Source: Acidobacteria bacterium 13_2_20CM_57_17 (GTDB taxonomy: Bacteria; Acidobacteriota; Terriglobia; Acidiferrales; UBA7541). Taken from it: a stretch of 37,441 bases of DNA. Positions 1 through 8,222 of the stretch are shown one piece after another; the first letter of the stretch is position 1; every line of letters begins with the position of its first letter. Under the pieces are notes generated by a model, which worked only from the letters and a program-made list of their open reading frames with translations, had not been told where the DNA came from and ran no database searches. Location: positions 1 to 37,441 of the forward strand of contig MNDE01000052.1 in NCBI GenBank assembly GCA_001914785.1. The letters are read 5' to 3'. The position numbers and the translations under genes were made by a program.

Positions 1-339
1 GCCTGCGTCGGGCTGTATGGCGTAACAGCTTATGGCGTGGCGCGGCGAACCAACGAGATCGGGATACGCATGGCGCTGGGCGCCGACGGCCGGAATGTAC
101 TCGGTTTAGTGATGCGCGCTGCGCTGGCCCAAGTCGGCATGGGTCTAGCCATGGGTATAACAGCCGCGCTAGCGGGAGGCCGCGTGCTTGTTAGTCAGCT
201 CTACGGCGTCAAGAGTTACGACCCGATGATCATTGGCGTTGCGGCCGCAGTTCTTGCTGCCTGTGCTGTCCTTGCGGCATCAGTTCCGGCGCGGCGGGCG
301 ATGAAGGTCGATCCGATGGTGGCGCTGAGGTACGAATAG
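1..339 (+). CDS. ADOP-family FtsX/MacB permease, C-terminal fragment (5' end outside window)
   Basis: The reading frame is open from base 1 and ends at TAG 337-339, so only about the last 112 residues are in the window. They hold the RTNEIGIRMALGA motif that follows a transmembrane helix in FtsX-type permeases, two more hydrophobic segments, and the tail VPARRAMKVDPMVALRYE. That tail is almost identical to the end of the complete permease at 390-3047. The family consists of inner-membrane permeases related to MacB that, in Acidobacteriota, occur as tandem 'duplicated orphan permeases' without an adjacent ATPase. The substrate is unknown. Only 50 bp separate it from the next permease, so the two are probably co-transcribed paralogues. 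Confidence 0.9.
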   Translation, partial: ACVGLYGVTAYGVARRTNEIGIRMALGADGRNVLGLVMRAALAQVGMGLAMGITAALAGGRVLVSQLYGVKSYDPMIIGVAAAVLAACAVLAASVPARRAMKVDPMVALRYE

Positions 340-375
340 AAATTAGGAAATGGAAATCAGAAATTAGAAATTGGG
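339..375 (+). repeat. A-rich imperfect tandem repeat between the two permease genes
   Basis: The gap between the permeases is a run of GAAAT-like units (gaaattag, gaaatcag, gaaattag, gaaattgg), ending just before the ribosome-binding site AGGAGG at 377-382 of the next gene. It looks like simple-sequence spacer DNA. No function can be assigned. Confidence 0.5.
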
Positions 376-389
376 ATAGGAGGAGCGCG

Positions 390-3047
390 ATGCGCTGGAT
401 GGATGGACTCTTTGGCAAACGGAAGCGGGAGAAAGAGCTGGAGGAGGAAGTGCGGAGCCATCTGAAGTTGTCAGCACAGGAGCGTGTGGAGCGCGGAGTA
501 GATGAGGGTGAGGCCACGAGCGCGGCGCGAAGAGAGTTTGGGAATGTGGAGCTGGTGAAGGAAACGACCCGCGACGTTTGGGGCTGGGGATTTCTTGACC
601 GGCTGGCGCAGGACTTGCGCTTTGGTCTGCGAATGATTGTGAAATCACCGGGGTTTGCGGCGGTAGCGATTTTAACCCTGGCGCTGGGAATCGGCGCGAA
701 CACGGCGCTGTTTTCCGTCGTCAACGGCGTGCTCTTCAATCCCCTGCCCTATCCGGAGCCTGAACAACTGGTGACGCTCCACGAAAGCAAGCCGAATTTT
801 GAAGCAGGTTCAATCTCCTTCCTGAACTTTCAAGACTGGCGTAAAGAAAACACGACCTTTTCCAGGATGGGCATTTCGCGGGTATATTACTTCAGTTTGA
901 CGGGTGCGGGCGAGCCCGAACAGGTACGAGCGCAATTGATTTCAACGGATTTTCTTCCGATGCTGGGGGTGAAGCCGGTGATTGGGCGTTTGTTCGAAGA
1001 AGGCGAAGACGAGTTCGGCCGGAGTCCCATCGTGATGATTAGCGCCGGGTTCTGGAGCCGCAAGTTTGGCTCTGCTCCGGACGTGCTGGGAAAAGGACTG
1101 ACTCTGGATGGCCGAAGCTACGCGATCGTGGGTGTAGTGCCCGCGAATTTCAACCTCCAAGTCGGCGGGTTTCATGCCAGCGAGCTCTACGTGCCCATCG
1201 GCCAATGGACGAATCCCGCATTACACGTCCGGATGGCGGGCCTGGGAATTCATGGACTTGGGCGGCTGAAACCGGGCGTGACGATTCAACAGGCACGGTC
1301 CGATATGGCGCGAGTAACGGAACACCTGGCGGAGGAATATCCAGAGGCCGACAAGGGCATCGGAGCGACACTCATTCCACTTAAAGAGCAGGTGGTCGGC
1401 GACGTACGGCGGCTTCTGCTGGTTTTGCTCGCGGCCGTCGGATTCGTGCTCTTGATCGCCTGTGTGAATGTGGCGAATTTGCTCATGGCACGCTCGATGG
1501 GGCGCGGTCGTGAGTTTGCCGTTCGCGCGGCCCTGGGAGCCGGCAGTGGGAGAATCGTCCGGCAACTTCTGACAGAAAGCATGCTGCTGGCGCTGGCAGG
1601 AGGTGGGCTCGGTCTACTGATTGCGGCGTGGGGCACGAAGGTGGCGCTGCAGCACTTGCCCTCCGGATTGCCGCGCGCGAGTGAAGTTGGAATGGATTGG
1701 AAAGTATTGTTGTTTACGGCGGGCATTGCTCTGCTCTGCGGGATTTTGTTTGGGCTCGTTCCGGCGCTGCGGATTTCGAAACCGAATTTGCAGGATACCT
1801 TGAAAGAAGGCGGCCGCGGATCAGGGGACAGCAAACAGCGCCTGCAGGGAGCTTTCGTCGTCGCGGAAATGGCCATGGCGCTGGTGTTGCTGATCGCGGC
1901 GGGCTTGATGATCCGCAGCCTAAGTGCGCTCTGGAGCGTGAATCCAGGCTTCGATCCTCACAACGTGCTGACATTTGGAGTTTCCCTGCCTTCATCGATG
2001 AGAGATGCGCCGCCCAACGCAATTCGCGCGGCCCTGCGTGAGATTCAAAACAAATTGAGTTCGACACCCGGAGTGAGGGCTGTGTCTCTTTCGTGGGCCG
2101 CCGTGCCCCTGTCGAGCGACGATGAGGAACTCTTCTGGCTCGAAGGACAGCCAAAACCGGCGAGCGAGAGTGAGATGAGCTGGGCCATCAGCTACGTGGT
2201 TCAAGAAGACTACTTGAAAGTGATGGGAATCCCGCTGGAGGGTGGACGGTTTTTCACCGCACAAGACACGGAGCGATCGCAGCACGTAATCGTGATTGAC
2301 GATGTCTTCGCGCGAAAATTCTTTGGCGATCAAAATCCCATCGGGAAGCGCGTGGTGCTAACTTCCCTGGGAGCGCCTGCGGAAATTGTCGGAGTCGTCG
2401 GACATGTGAAGCAGTGGGGTCTCGATTCGGATGACAAGCAGTCACTCCGAGCACAGCTCTATTCCTCCTACCTGCAGGGCCCCGACGAGATCATGCGCCT
2501 GTCCTCGGGCGGGACTGGAGTGCTGGTTCGCATCGAACAAAATTCAGAAGCGGCGACCGCAGCCATCCGAAAAGCTCTGAAAGAAATCAGCAGCGAGCAC
2601 CTCATGGTCAGCGCGCAGACCATGGAAGAAATCATCGCCGACTCGCTGGCAGCGCGGCGGCTCTCGATGATCGTGCTTTGCGTCTTTGGCGCATTGGCGT
2701 TGGGGCTCGCCAGCATGGGGATCTATGGCGTGATTTCCTACTTGGTCGGCCAGCGAACACACGAAATTGGCATCCGCATGGCGCTCGGCGCAAGACAGAC
2801 CGACGTCTTGCGCCAGATTCTGGGCGAAAGTCTGAAGATGACAGTCATTGGAATTTTCATTGGGCTACTGGCTGCCTTGGCACTCACCCGCCTGATGGCC
2901 AATCAGCTTTTTGGCGTGAGTGCCATGGATCCGCTGACTTTCGGCGGAGTTGGCACTATTTTGGCGATCGTGGCGTTGGCGGCGTGTTGTGTGCCGGCAC
3001 GCCGCGCGATGAAGGTGGATCCGATAGTAGCGTTGCGGTACGAGTGA
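390..3047 (+). CDS. ADOP-family FtsX/MacB-like ABC transporter permease
   Basis: This 885-residue membrane protein has the ADOP layout. A charged cytoplasmic N-terminal helical region (about 1-75) with the motif SAARREFGNVE comes first. A first transmembrane helix (about 88-112, AVAILTLALGIGANTALFSVV) and a MacB-type periplasmic domain follow. Next is an FtsX transmembrane block containing EFAVRAALGAGSGRIVRQLLTESMLLALAGG, then a second periplasmic domain, and a second FtsX block with THEIGIRMALGARQTDVLRQI. The duplicated half-structure is what defines the family. The ATG is preceded by a strong AGGAGG at 377-382. No ATP-binding subunit is encoded in the window, as is usual for these orphan permeases. 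The substrate is unknown; lipid, peptide or efflux roles are possible by analogy with MacB and LolCE. Confidence 0.93.
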   Translation: MRWMDGLFGKRKREKELEEEVRSHLKLSAQERVERGVDEGEATSAARREFGNVELVKETTRDVWGWGFLDRLAQDLRFGLRMIVKSPGFAAVAILTLALGIGANTALFSVVNGVLFNPLPYPEPEQLVTLHESKPNFEAGSISFLNFQDWRKENTTFSRMGISRVYYFSLTGAGEPEQVRAQLISTDFLPMLGVKPVIGRLFEEGEDEFGRSPIVMISAGFWSRKFGSAPDVLGKGLTLDGRSYAIVGVVPANFNLQVGGFHASELYVPIGQWTNPALHVRMAGLGIHGLGRLKPGVTIQQARSDMARVTEHLAEEYPEADKGIGATLIPLKEQVVGDVRRLLLVLLAAVGFVLLIACVNVANLLMARSMGRGREFAVRAALGAGSGRIVRQLLTESMLLALAGGGLGLLIAAWGTKVALQHLPSGLPRASEVGMDWKVLLFTAGIALLCGILFGLVPALRISKPNLQDTLKEGGRGSGDSKQRLQGAFVVAEMAMALVLLIAAGLMIRSLSALWSVNPGFDPHNVLTFGVSLPSSMRDAPPNAIRAALREIQNKLSSTPGVRAVSLSWAAVPLSSDDEELFWLEGQPKPASESEMSWAISYVVQEDYLKVMGIPLEGGRFFTAQDTERSQHVIVIDDVFARKFFGDQNPIGKRVVLTSLGAPAEIVGVVGHVKQWGLDSDDKQSLRAQLYSSYLQGPDEIMRLSSGGTGVLVRIEQNSEAATAAIRKALKEISSEHLMVSAQTMEEIIADSLAARRLSMIVLCVFGALALGLASMGIYGVISYLVGQRTHEIGIRMALGARQTDVLRQILGESLKMTVIGIFIGLLAALALTRLMANQLFGVSAMDPLTFGGVGTILAIVALAACCVPARRAMKVDPIVALRYE

Positions 3048-3097
3048 AAAGATGAATGGTCAGTGATTAACTTTCTATGAGGGTATGAGGAACTTCC

Positions 3098-3112
3098 GGG
3101 CCGAACCGGCCC
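3098..3112 (+). terminator. Possible terminator hairpin after the permease
   Basis: GGGCCG-AAC-CGGCCC is a perfect 6-bp GC-only stem with a 3-base loop, about 50 bp after the permease stop. It is followed by a C-run and then CTTTCC, not a T-tract, so intrinsic termination is only a possibility. Confidence 0.3.
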
Positions 3113-3215
3113 AGCCCCCCCTTTCCAGTAGTCCCTTTTGAGACCCAAGTAGCGCTATGTTGTTGATGGACAAGGGTCTAAGCTCAACCTAACCGCAAGC
3201 CTCGAATCCTGTCTA

Positions 3216-3872
3216 ATGAGTCGGATGCAGCAGAGTGTCGATAGCACCCAGGCCATCGCAGAGAGCGACGCCGTCGCCGTGGAGCGCACGCTCGCGGGCG
3301 ATCGCGATGCCTATCGCGTTCTGGTGGAGCGGCACAGCCACAGCGTTTTCCGGCTGGCCTACCGCATGACCGGGAACCGGCACGATGCCGAAGAGGTGGT
3401 CCAGGAGGCGTTCTTGCGCGGGTATCAAAAACTCGGTCAGTTTGCCTCACGAGCAAATTTCGGGACGTGGGTTTATCGCATCGCTGCGAACTATGCGATT
3501 GACCGCATGCGCCAGCGACACAAGGAAGATGCGCGCCGGGAAACGCCGAGAGTCGAAGACGGGGGTGGAATGGACAACGATCCCGTGAATCGCGTCCAGG
3601 ACGAAGCGCCGACTCCGGAACGGTTGACGCAAAGTCTCGAACTCCGAAAACAGATGGAGCAGGCGCTGGCCGCTCTTTCGGAGGCGGAAAGAACGGCTTT
3701 TGTGATGCGCCATTGGGAAGGTTGCGGGATCGAAGAAATCGCGGGAGTCTTGAAATCCAGTTCGAGCGCGGCGAAAAACACTGTCTTTCGAGCGGTCCAG
3801 AAATTGCGTCATGCGTTGCAACCGTTCGTGGAGACAAAAGCGCAGGCACGCGCGATGGGAACCGAGTCATGA
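3216..3872 (+). CDS. ECF-subfamily RNA polymerase sigma factor (RpoE-like)
   Basis: This 218-residue protein has sigma-70 region 2 at about 36-102 (with DAEEVVQEAFLRGYQKL, then FGTWVYRIAANYAIDRMR) and region 4 at about 146-202 (LSEAERTAFVMRHWEGCGIEEIAGVLKSS). A Pro/Asp-rich linker joins them. Regions 1 and 3 are absent, as in extracytoplasmic-function factors. It should redirect RNA polymerase to a small regulon. Its TGA overlaps the ATG of the anti-sigma gene (ATGA, 3869-3872), the classic arrangement for translational coupling with the cognate inhibitor. The ATG at 3216 lacks a strong Shine-Dalgarno; the ATG three codons later is an alternative. The inducing signal is not deducible. Confidence 0.92.
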   Translation: MSRMQQSVDSTQAIAESDAVAVERTLAGDRDAYRVLVERHSHSVFRLAYRMTGNRHDAEEVVQEAFLRGYQKLGQFASRANFGTWVYRIAANYAIDRMRQRHKEDARRETPRVEDGGGMDNDPVNRVQDEAPTPERLTQSLELRKQMEQALAALSEAERTAFVMRHWEGCGIEEIAGVLKSSSSAAKNTVFRAVQKLRHALQPFVETKAQARAMGTES

Positions 3873-4660
3873 AACACCTGAAGGAAGAAGAGTTGATTGC
3901 ATATCGTGAAGGAGTTGCCGAGCAGCGCGCCGTAGTAGCAGAGCATCTGGCGGCCTGCGAAAAGTGCCGCGCGGAGATGGAACGAATCGAAGCGGTGCTC
4001 GCCGCGCTGGATACGCTGCCTGTGCCAGATCCGGGAGCAGATTATGGGCGGCAGGTATGGAAGGAAATTGCGCCGCGTCTGGCGGAGAAGCCGGATCGTT
4101 GGTGGCAGGTGTGGTTCGAGCCGCGGCGGCTTGCGGCAGCGGGCGGGATTGTTGCGCTGATTATCGCGGCATTTGTTGTCGGGCGCGTTACAAAGAGAGT
4201 CGGGCCAGCTGACAACGTCGCAAATCGAGAACAGGTGCGGGAGCGCGTGCTCGTGGTCGCCGTCGGCGAGCACCTGGGCCACTCCGAGCGGATGTTGATC
4301 GAACTTTCAAACGAGGCGCCAGACGATCCCAAGCAGAAAGAAGTGGACATCTCAGCCGAGCAACGCCGCGCGGAAGACTTGCTCCAGGAAAACCGTTTGT
4401 ACCGGCAGACCGCTCTACGAGAAGGGGATGCGGGGCTCGCCAACGTACTGGACGAACTGGAGCGTGTGCTCCTGGACGTGGCGCACAGCCCTGGAGAAGT
4501 AACGCCGGCACAGCTCGAAGCGATTCAGAAAAAAATCGAAGCGCGCGGGATTCTGTTCAAAGTTCGTGTGGTCAACAAGGAACTGCAACAACGGCAGGAG
4601 GCCACGAAGCCTGCGCCGCCGCAAAACAATTCTGCGAAAAGAGAGAGGAACAAAGTATGA
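3869..4660 (+). CDS. Membrane-anchored zinc-finger anti-sigma factor
   Basis: This 263-residue protein starts at the ATG overlapping the sigma factor stop; a longer upstream frame exists but lies inside the sigma gene. The N-terminus has the zf-HC2 anti-sigma signature: H26, C30 and C33 in EHLAACEKC. That domain binds ECF sigma factors in the cytoplasm. A single transmembrane helix (about 88-106, LAAAGGIVALIIAAFVVGRV) separates it from a charged periplasmic C-terminal domain of about 155 residues, rich in predicted helix (ELERVLLDVAHSPGEV..., then QQRQEA). It most likely sequesters the upstream sigma factor at the membrane until a signal releases it. Its end overlaps the next gene by ATGA (4657-4660). 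Confidence 0.85.
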   Translation: MKHLKEEELIAYREGVAEQRAVVAEHLAACEKCRAEMERIEAVLAALDTLPVPDPGADYGRQVWKEIAPRLAEKPDRWWQVWFEPRRLAAAGGIVALIIAAFVVGRVTKRVGPADNVANREQVRERVLVVAVGEHLGHSERMLIELSNEAPDDPKQKEVDISAEQRRAEDLLQENRLYRQTALREGDAGLANVLDELERVLLDVAHSPGEVTPAQLEAIQKKIEARGILFKVRVVNKELQQRQEATKPAPPQNNSAKRERNKV

Positions 4661-6201
4661 CCATCGGAAGACCAGGGAAACAGAGAGGCATCCTCTGGAT
4701 GGCGGTGGCTGCGCTGTTAATGACACCGGCAAACGCACGGGCGTCCCAGTCTCAAGAAGATGCCGATCGCCTCGCCGCTGCTCAGAACTCCGGACAAATT
4801 GCGCAGCGTGAAGCCCTCGAAACGGCTCGGGTCGCCAAACGCGCTACCGCGTCTGCCGTGACCCATGCCATCGATCGGGCTACTACGCAGTTCATCGCTT
4901 CGCTTGAGGCGAGCGTGACAAGCCGCGTTGCGGATCGTGTCGCCTCCAAGAATGAAGAGCGCGTCGAGCAAAAGATCGATCAGGACCAGGAGAGCCGCGA
5001 ACGCGAGCAGGAAGCGCGTGAACGAGCAGAGGAAAAGCGCGAACGGGAACAAGAAGCGCGCGAGCGGGCGCAGGAAAAAATCGAACGGCTGCAAGAATTG
5101 TACGACGACGGCCGCGAGGACTTGGACGACGACCGCTACGACCGGGCCGCGGAGAAATTCCAGCAACTGGCGGACATGAATGGTCCGCAAACGGATGCCG
5201 CGCTTTACTGGAAGGCGTACGCGGAGAACCGCTTGGGCAAGAGGGACACGGCGCTGGCTACGATTGCGGACATGAAGCGGCGCTTTCCGCAGAGCCGCTG
5301 GCAAAAGGACGCGACCGCGCTGGAGATCGAAGTGAAGCAATCGACCGGCCAGGCTGTAAAGCCGGCGGACCAGAGCGACGAAGAACTGAAAATGCTGGCC
5401 ATCCAAGGGCTAATGAGCAGCGACCCCGAACGCACTTTTCCCCTACTGGAGAAAGTGATCAACGGTTCCGGCTCTCCAAAGGAAAAATCGAAGGCGCTTT
5501 TCGTGCTGGCGCAAAGCGGGTCGGCGCAAGCTCGCGAAATCCTGGGCAGAATCGCGCGGGGCCAGACCAATCCGGACCTGCAGCGCAAGGCTGTTGAATA
5601 CCTGGGACTCTTCGGCGGCAGTGAAGCGCGGAAAACTCTGGCCGAAGTTTACGCTTCGAGCAGCGACGCCTCTGTGAAGCACGCCATTCTGCGTAGCTAC
5701 ATGATCGGCGGCGATCACGAGCGCCTGTTCGCCGCGGCGAAAAGCGAAAAGGATGAATCACTCCGCCGCGAGGCCATCCGGCAGCTCGGGCTGGTCCACG
5801 GGACGAGCGAACTGGAACAGTTGTACCAGGCGGAAACTTCGACGGATCTGCGCCGGGAAATCCTGCAGGCATTCTTCCTGGCGGGCGATTCGGGGAGGCT
5901 CGTGAAGGCCGCGCAAGGAGAAAAGGACGCGGATTTGCGCCGGGCGGCGATTCGAAACCTTGGCCTGATCCACTCGGAAGATTCAGGCAAGGCCCTGCAG
6001 GAAATTTACGCCAAGGAAACAGATCACGCGCTCAAAGCAGAAGTCCTGAACGCGTATTTTCTGCAAGGCAACGCGAAAGCGCTCGTGGCCATCGCTCGAA
6101 GCGAAAAGGACCCTGAACTCAAAAAGACCGCAGTGTCCAAATTGTCGCTGATGCATTCGAAGGAAGGCAACGATTACCTGATGGAATTGCTGCAGAAGTA
6201 G
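4657..6201 (+). CDS. Exported coiled-coil/TPR/HEAT-repeat protein
   Basis: This is a 514-residue protein. An N-terminal hydrophobic segment (about 11-24, GILWMAVAALLMTP) followed by ANARAS looks like a signal peptide. Residues about 97-145 are a highly charged coiled coil with a duplicated 14-residue unit. Residues about 146-215 resemble a TPR pair (DLDDDRYDRAAEKFQQLADM...ALYWKAYAENRLGKRDTAL). From about 240 to the end are HEAT/PBS-type helical repeats with recurring phrases such as EKDADLRRAAIRNLGLIHS and EKDPELKKTAVSKLSLMHS. Such arrays are protein-interaction scaffolds and no enzymatic motif is present. Translational overlap with the anti-sigma gene suggests a periplasmic or envelope role linked to the sigma pathway (inference). 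Confidence 0.82.
   Translation: MTIGRPGKQRGILWMAVAALLMTPANARASQSQEDADRLAAAQNSGQIAQREALETARVAKRATASAVTHAIDRATTQFIASLEASVTSRVADRVASKNEERVEQKIDQDQESREREQEARERAEEKREREQEARERAQEKIERLQELYDDGREDLDDDRYDRAAEKFQQLADMNGPQTDAALYWKAYAENRLGKRDTALATIADMKRRFPQSRWQKDATALEIEVKQSTGQAVKPADQSDEELKMLAIQGLMSSDPERTFPLLEKVINGSGSPKEKSKALFVLAQSGSAQAREILGRIARGQTNPDLQRKAVEYLGLFGGSEARKTLAEVYASSSDASVKHAILRSYMIGGDHERLFAAAKSEKDESLRREAIRQLGLVHGTSELEQLYQAETSTDLRREILQAFFLAGDSGRLVKAAQGEKDADLRRAAIRNLGLIHSEDSGKALQEIYAKETDHALKAEVLNAYFLQGNAKALVAIARSEKDPELKKTAVSKLSLMHSKEGNDYLMELLQK
4996..5079 (+). repeat. Two-copy 42-bp in-frame tandem duplication in the coiled coil
   Basis: Residues 114-127 (REREQEARERAEEK) and 128-141 (REREQEARERAQEK) are near-identical 14-residue units. 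Each corresponds to 42 bp. The DNA copies differ mainly at third codon positions, so the duplication is old and the protein sequence has been maintained. Confidence 0.8.
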
Positions 6202-6211
6202 GAGGGGAACC

Positions 6212-7378
6212 ATGCGAGAGGAACGAATTGTTTCGAAGCTGCGAAGAGTGCTTGGGTTCGCGATGATCGTGGCCGGCATTAGCATTGCCGCGGTCCAACT
6301 TGCAAAGGGCGGAGCCCCAACGCACGCAGGGCAGGCAGGCGCGGCGCCGGTGCAGGCAGTGGAAGTTCCGCGCATTGAAAATGCGATGCTGGAGACGCGT
6401 GCCGTCGGCACAAGTCTCGATGCCACCTTTCGCGAGCTCTCAGGAAAAGCCGAAAGGCCCGAGTGGATCGGCTATAGCGTCGAGAGGGTCGCGGGGGAGC
6501 GTGGCGTCTGCTGCGACAACAACTGGAATGATGGGAATTGCGGAACTTGCCGCCTAGAAAAAGAGAACGGCGGAACAATCGGCACGTCGCACGCGAACGG
6601 AAGCGTCAAGCTGGAAGGGACGCGGCAACTTGTCATGCTCTACCGCCTGGAAGCAAAGCAGGTCGTAAAAATTCGCGTGGCGTCAGAAGATTGCGCGCTG
6701 GACGCTGGCGGCTTGCCGTTCGTCTGGCTGACGGGAGTCAGGGCGCCAGAGAGCGTGGCGCTCTTGGCAACTTACGTCCGCAGCTCGGACATTGAAGAGC
6801 ACGGGGAGCGCAAAATTGGCAACGGCGCGTTGACAGCAATCGCGCTTCATGCGGATGCATCGGCCGACCGGGCACTCGAATCCTTTACGGCACCGGAGCA
6901 GCGTGAAGGATTACGGAGGCAAGCAGCATTTTGGATGGGAGCCGCACGAGGCAAGTCTGGATTGGCTGCCTTGCAGCGCATGGCGAAAAAGGATCCCAGT
7001 TCGGACGTTCGCGCACATGTGGCGTTTGCGCTTTCCATCAGCCATGAAGCTGGAGCGCTGGATGAAATGATCCGTATGGCGCACGACGACACCAGCTCTC
7101 ACGTGCGCGGACAAGCACTATTCTGGCTGGCGCAAAAAGCGGGAAAGAAAGCCGTGGGCACAATCACCGGCGCTATCGAGAACGATCCGGACACGGAAGT
7201 AAAGAAGAAAGCGGTCTTTGCGCTGAGCCAATTGCCAAAAGACGAAGGCGTGCCCAAATTGATTGAGGTCGCGCAGACCAATCGGAACCCGGCAGTGCGA
7301 AAACAGGCCATGTTCTGGCTCGGGCAATCGAACGATCCACGGGCGCTGCAGTTTTTTGAAAGAGTGCTGACGCAGTGA
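6212..7378 (+). CDS. Exported HEAT-repeat protein
   Basis: This 388-residue protein begins 10 bp after the previous gene behind a strong AGGAGG site. Its N-terminal hydrophobic stretch (about 13-31, LGFAMIVAGISIAAVQLA) is a signal peptide or anchor. A middle domain (about 60-190) carries a four-cysteine cluster, CCDNNWNDGNCGTC, that could form a disulfide knot or bind metal. From about 205 to the end are at least five HEAT/PBS-like repeats (VRAHVAFALSISHE, VRGQALFWLAQKAG, VKKKAVFALSQLPKDEG, VRKQAMFWLGQSND). It is the last gene of the sigma/anti-sigma operon and may partner with the preceding HEAT protein. No catalytic motif was seen. Confidence 0.82.
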   Translation: MREERIVSKLRRVLGFAMIVAGISIAAVQLAKGGAPTHAGQAGAAPVQAVEVPRIENAMLETRAVGTSLDATFRELSGKAERPEWIGYSVERVAGERGVCCDNNWNDGNCGTCRLEKENGGTIGTSHANGSVKLEGTRQLVMLYRLEAKQVVKIRVASEDCALDAGGLPFVWLTGVRAPESVALLATYVRSSDIEEHGERKIGNGALTAIALHADASADRALESFTAPEQREGLRRQAAFWMGAARGKSGLAALQRMAKKDPSSDVRAHVAFALSISHEAGALDEMIRMAHDDTSSHVRGQALFWLAQKAGKKAVGTITGAIENDPDTEVKKKAVFALSQLPKDEGVPKLIEVAQTNRNPAVRKQAMFWLGQSNDPRALQFFERVLTQ

Positions 7379-7382
7379 ACCG

Positions 7383-8222
7383 CTAGCGCAAGAGGTCTTC
7401 GAGCTGCACGCGCGCATCCGTCTTCGAATCGCGATATTTCACGATCACCGCGGCCTGCAGCGCGAGTCCCCATTTCGCGCCGCAGGGATGGGAAACGGCG
7501 CGCGATCCGGGGACCACGATAGCTTCTTCGGGAATGATTAGCGGTTCGGTTTCGCTGGCCGTGTAGACCTTGTCGCGAACCAGGTCGTAAACCGGAATCG
7601 AGCGGTTCAGAATCGTTCCAGTGCCAAGAACAACGCGGCGCTTCACGACTGTTCCTTCATAGACGCCTGCATTCCCGCCAACCAAAACGTCGTCTTCGAT
7701 GATCACCGGAAGCGCGCCGACAGGCTCGAGGACGCCGCCGATTTGCGATCCCGCGGAAATGTGGCAGTTGTGTCCGACCTGCGCGCAGCTTCCAATCAAA
7801 GCATGCGAATCGATCATTGTCCCTTCGCCAACGTAAGCCCCCACGTTCACGAACATCGGCGGCATGCAAATTACGCCGCGGCCGATGTAACTGCCATCGC
7901 GAATGCTGGAGCCGCCAGGAACGATGCGCACGCCGTCGGAAGCCGCGAAGGCCCGCACTGGATACGTGGACTTGTCGAAGAACGGTTGCTTCGCGGCGTC
8001 GATGGACATGTCCGCGATCGCGCCCATTCGAAAGCCCAGCAAAATTCCCTTCTTCACCCAGGCGTTCGCGCGCCAGCCGGATTTTTTGGAGGCATCGGGT
8101 TCAGCGGCGCGAATTTCGCCGCAATTCAGCGCCGCTTTGAAATCGCGGAAAAGCCATTGATGTTCTTCTTCGTAATGCGCAGGCGCTTCGTCAAACAATT
8201 TTTCAATTTGCGAAGGCTGCAT
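7383..8222 (-). CDS. dapD: 2,3,4,5-tetrahydropyridine-2,6-dicarboxylate N-succinyltransferase
   Basis: This 279-residue enzyme starts at MQPSQIEKLFDE; an earlier in-frame start would lie deep inside dapA. It uses succinyl-CoA to succinylate tetrahydrodipicolinate in the succinylase branch of lysine/diaminopimelate synthesis. The N-terminal helical domain (about 1-95) is followed by a left-handed beta-helix of hexapeptide repeats (about 100-240; for example SSIRDGSYIGRGVICMPPMF, VGAYVGEGTMIDSHALIGS, AQVGHNCHISAGSQIGGVLE). These are typical of DapD trimers. Its start overlaps the end of dapA by 20 bp. It ends 4 bp from the converging HEAT-repeat gene. Confidence 0.95.
   Translation of the reverse strand: MQPSQIEKLFDEAPAHYEEEHQWLFRDFKAALNCGEIRAAEPDASKKSGWRANAWVKKGILLGFRMGAIADMSIDAAKQPFFDKSTYPVRAFAASDGVRIVPGGSSIRDGSYIGRGVICMPPMFVNVGAYVGEGTMIDSHALIGSCAQVGHNCHISAGSQIGGVLEPVGALPVIIEDDVLVGGNAGVYEGTVVKRRVVLGTGTILNRSIPVYDLVRDKVYTASETEPLIIPEEAIVVPGSRAVSHPCGAKWGLALQAAVIVKYRDSKTDARVQLEDLLR

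Noticed and set aside
3085..3120. RpoE-type autoregulatory promoter (GGAACTT at 3089-3095) for the sigma operon
   Set aside because: The GGAACTT resembles a -35 element, but no matching -10 lies at the right distance; the following bases form a GC hairpin instead.
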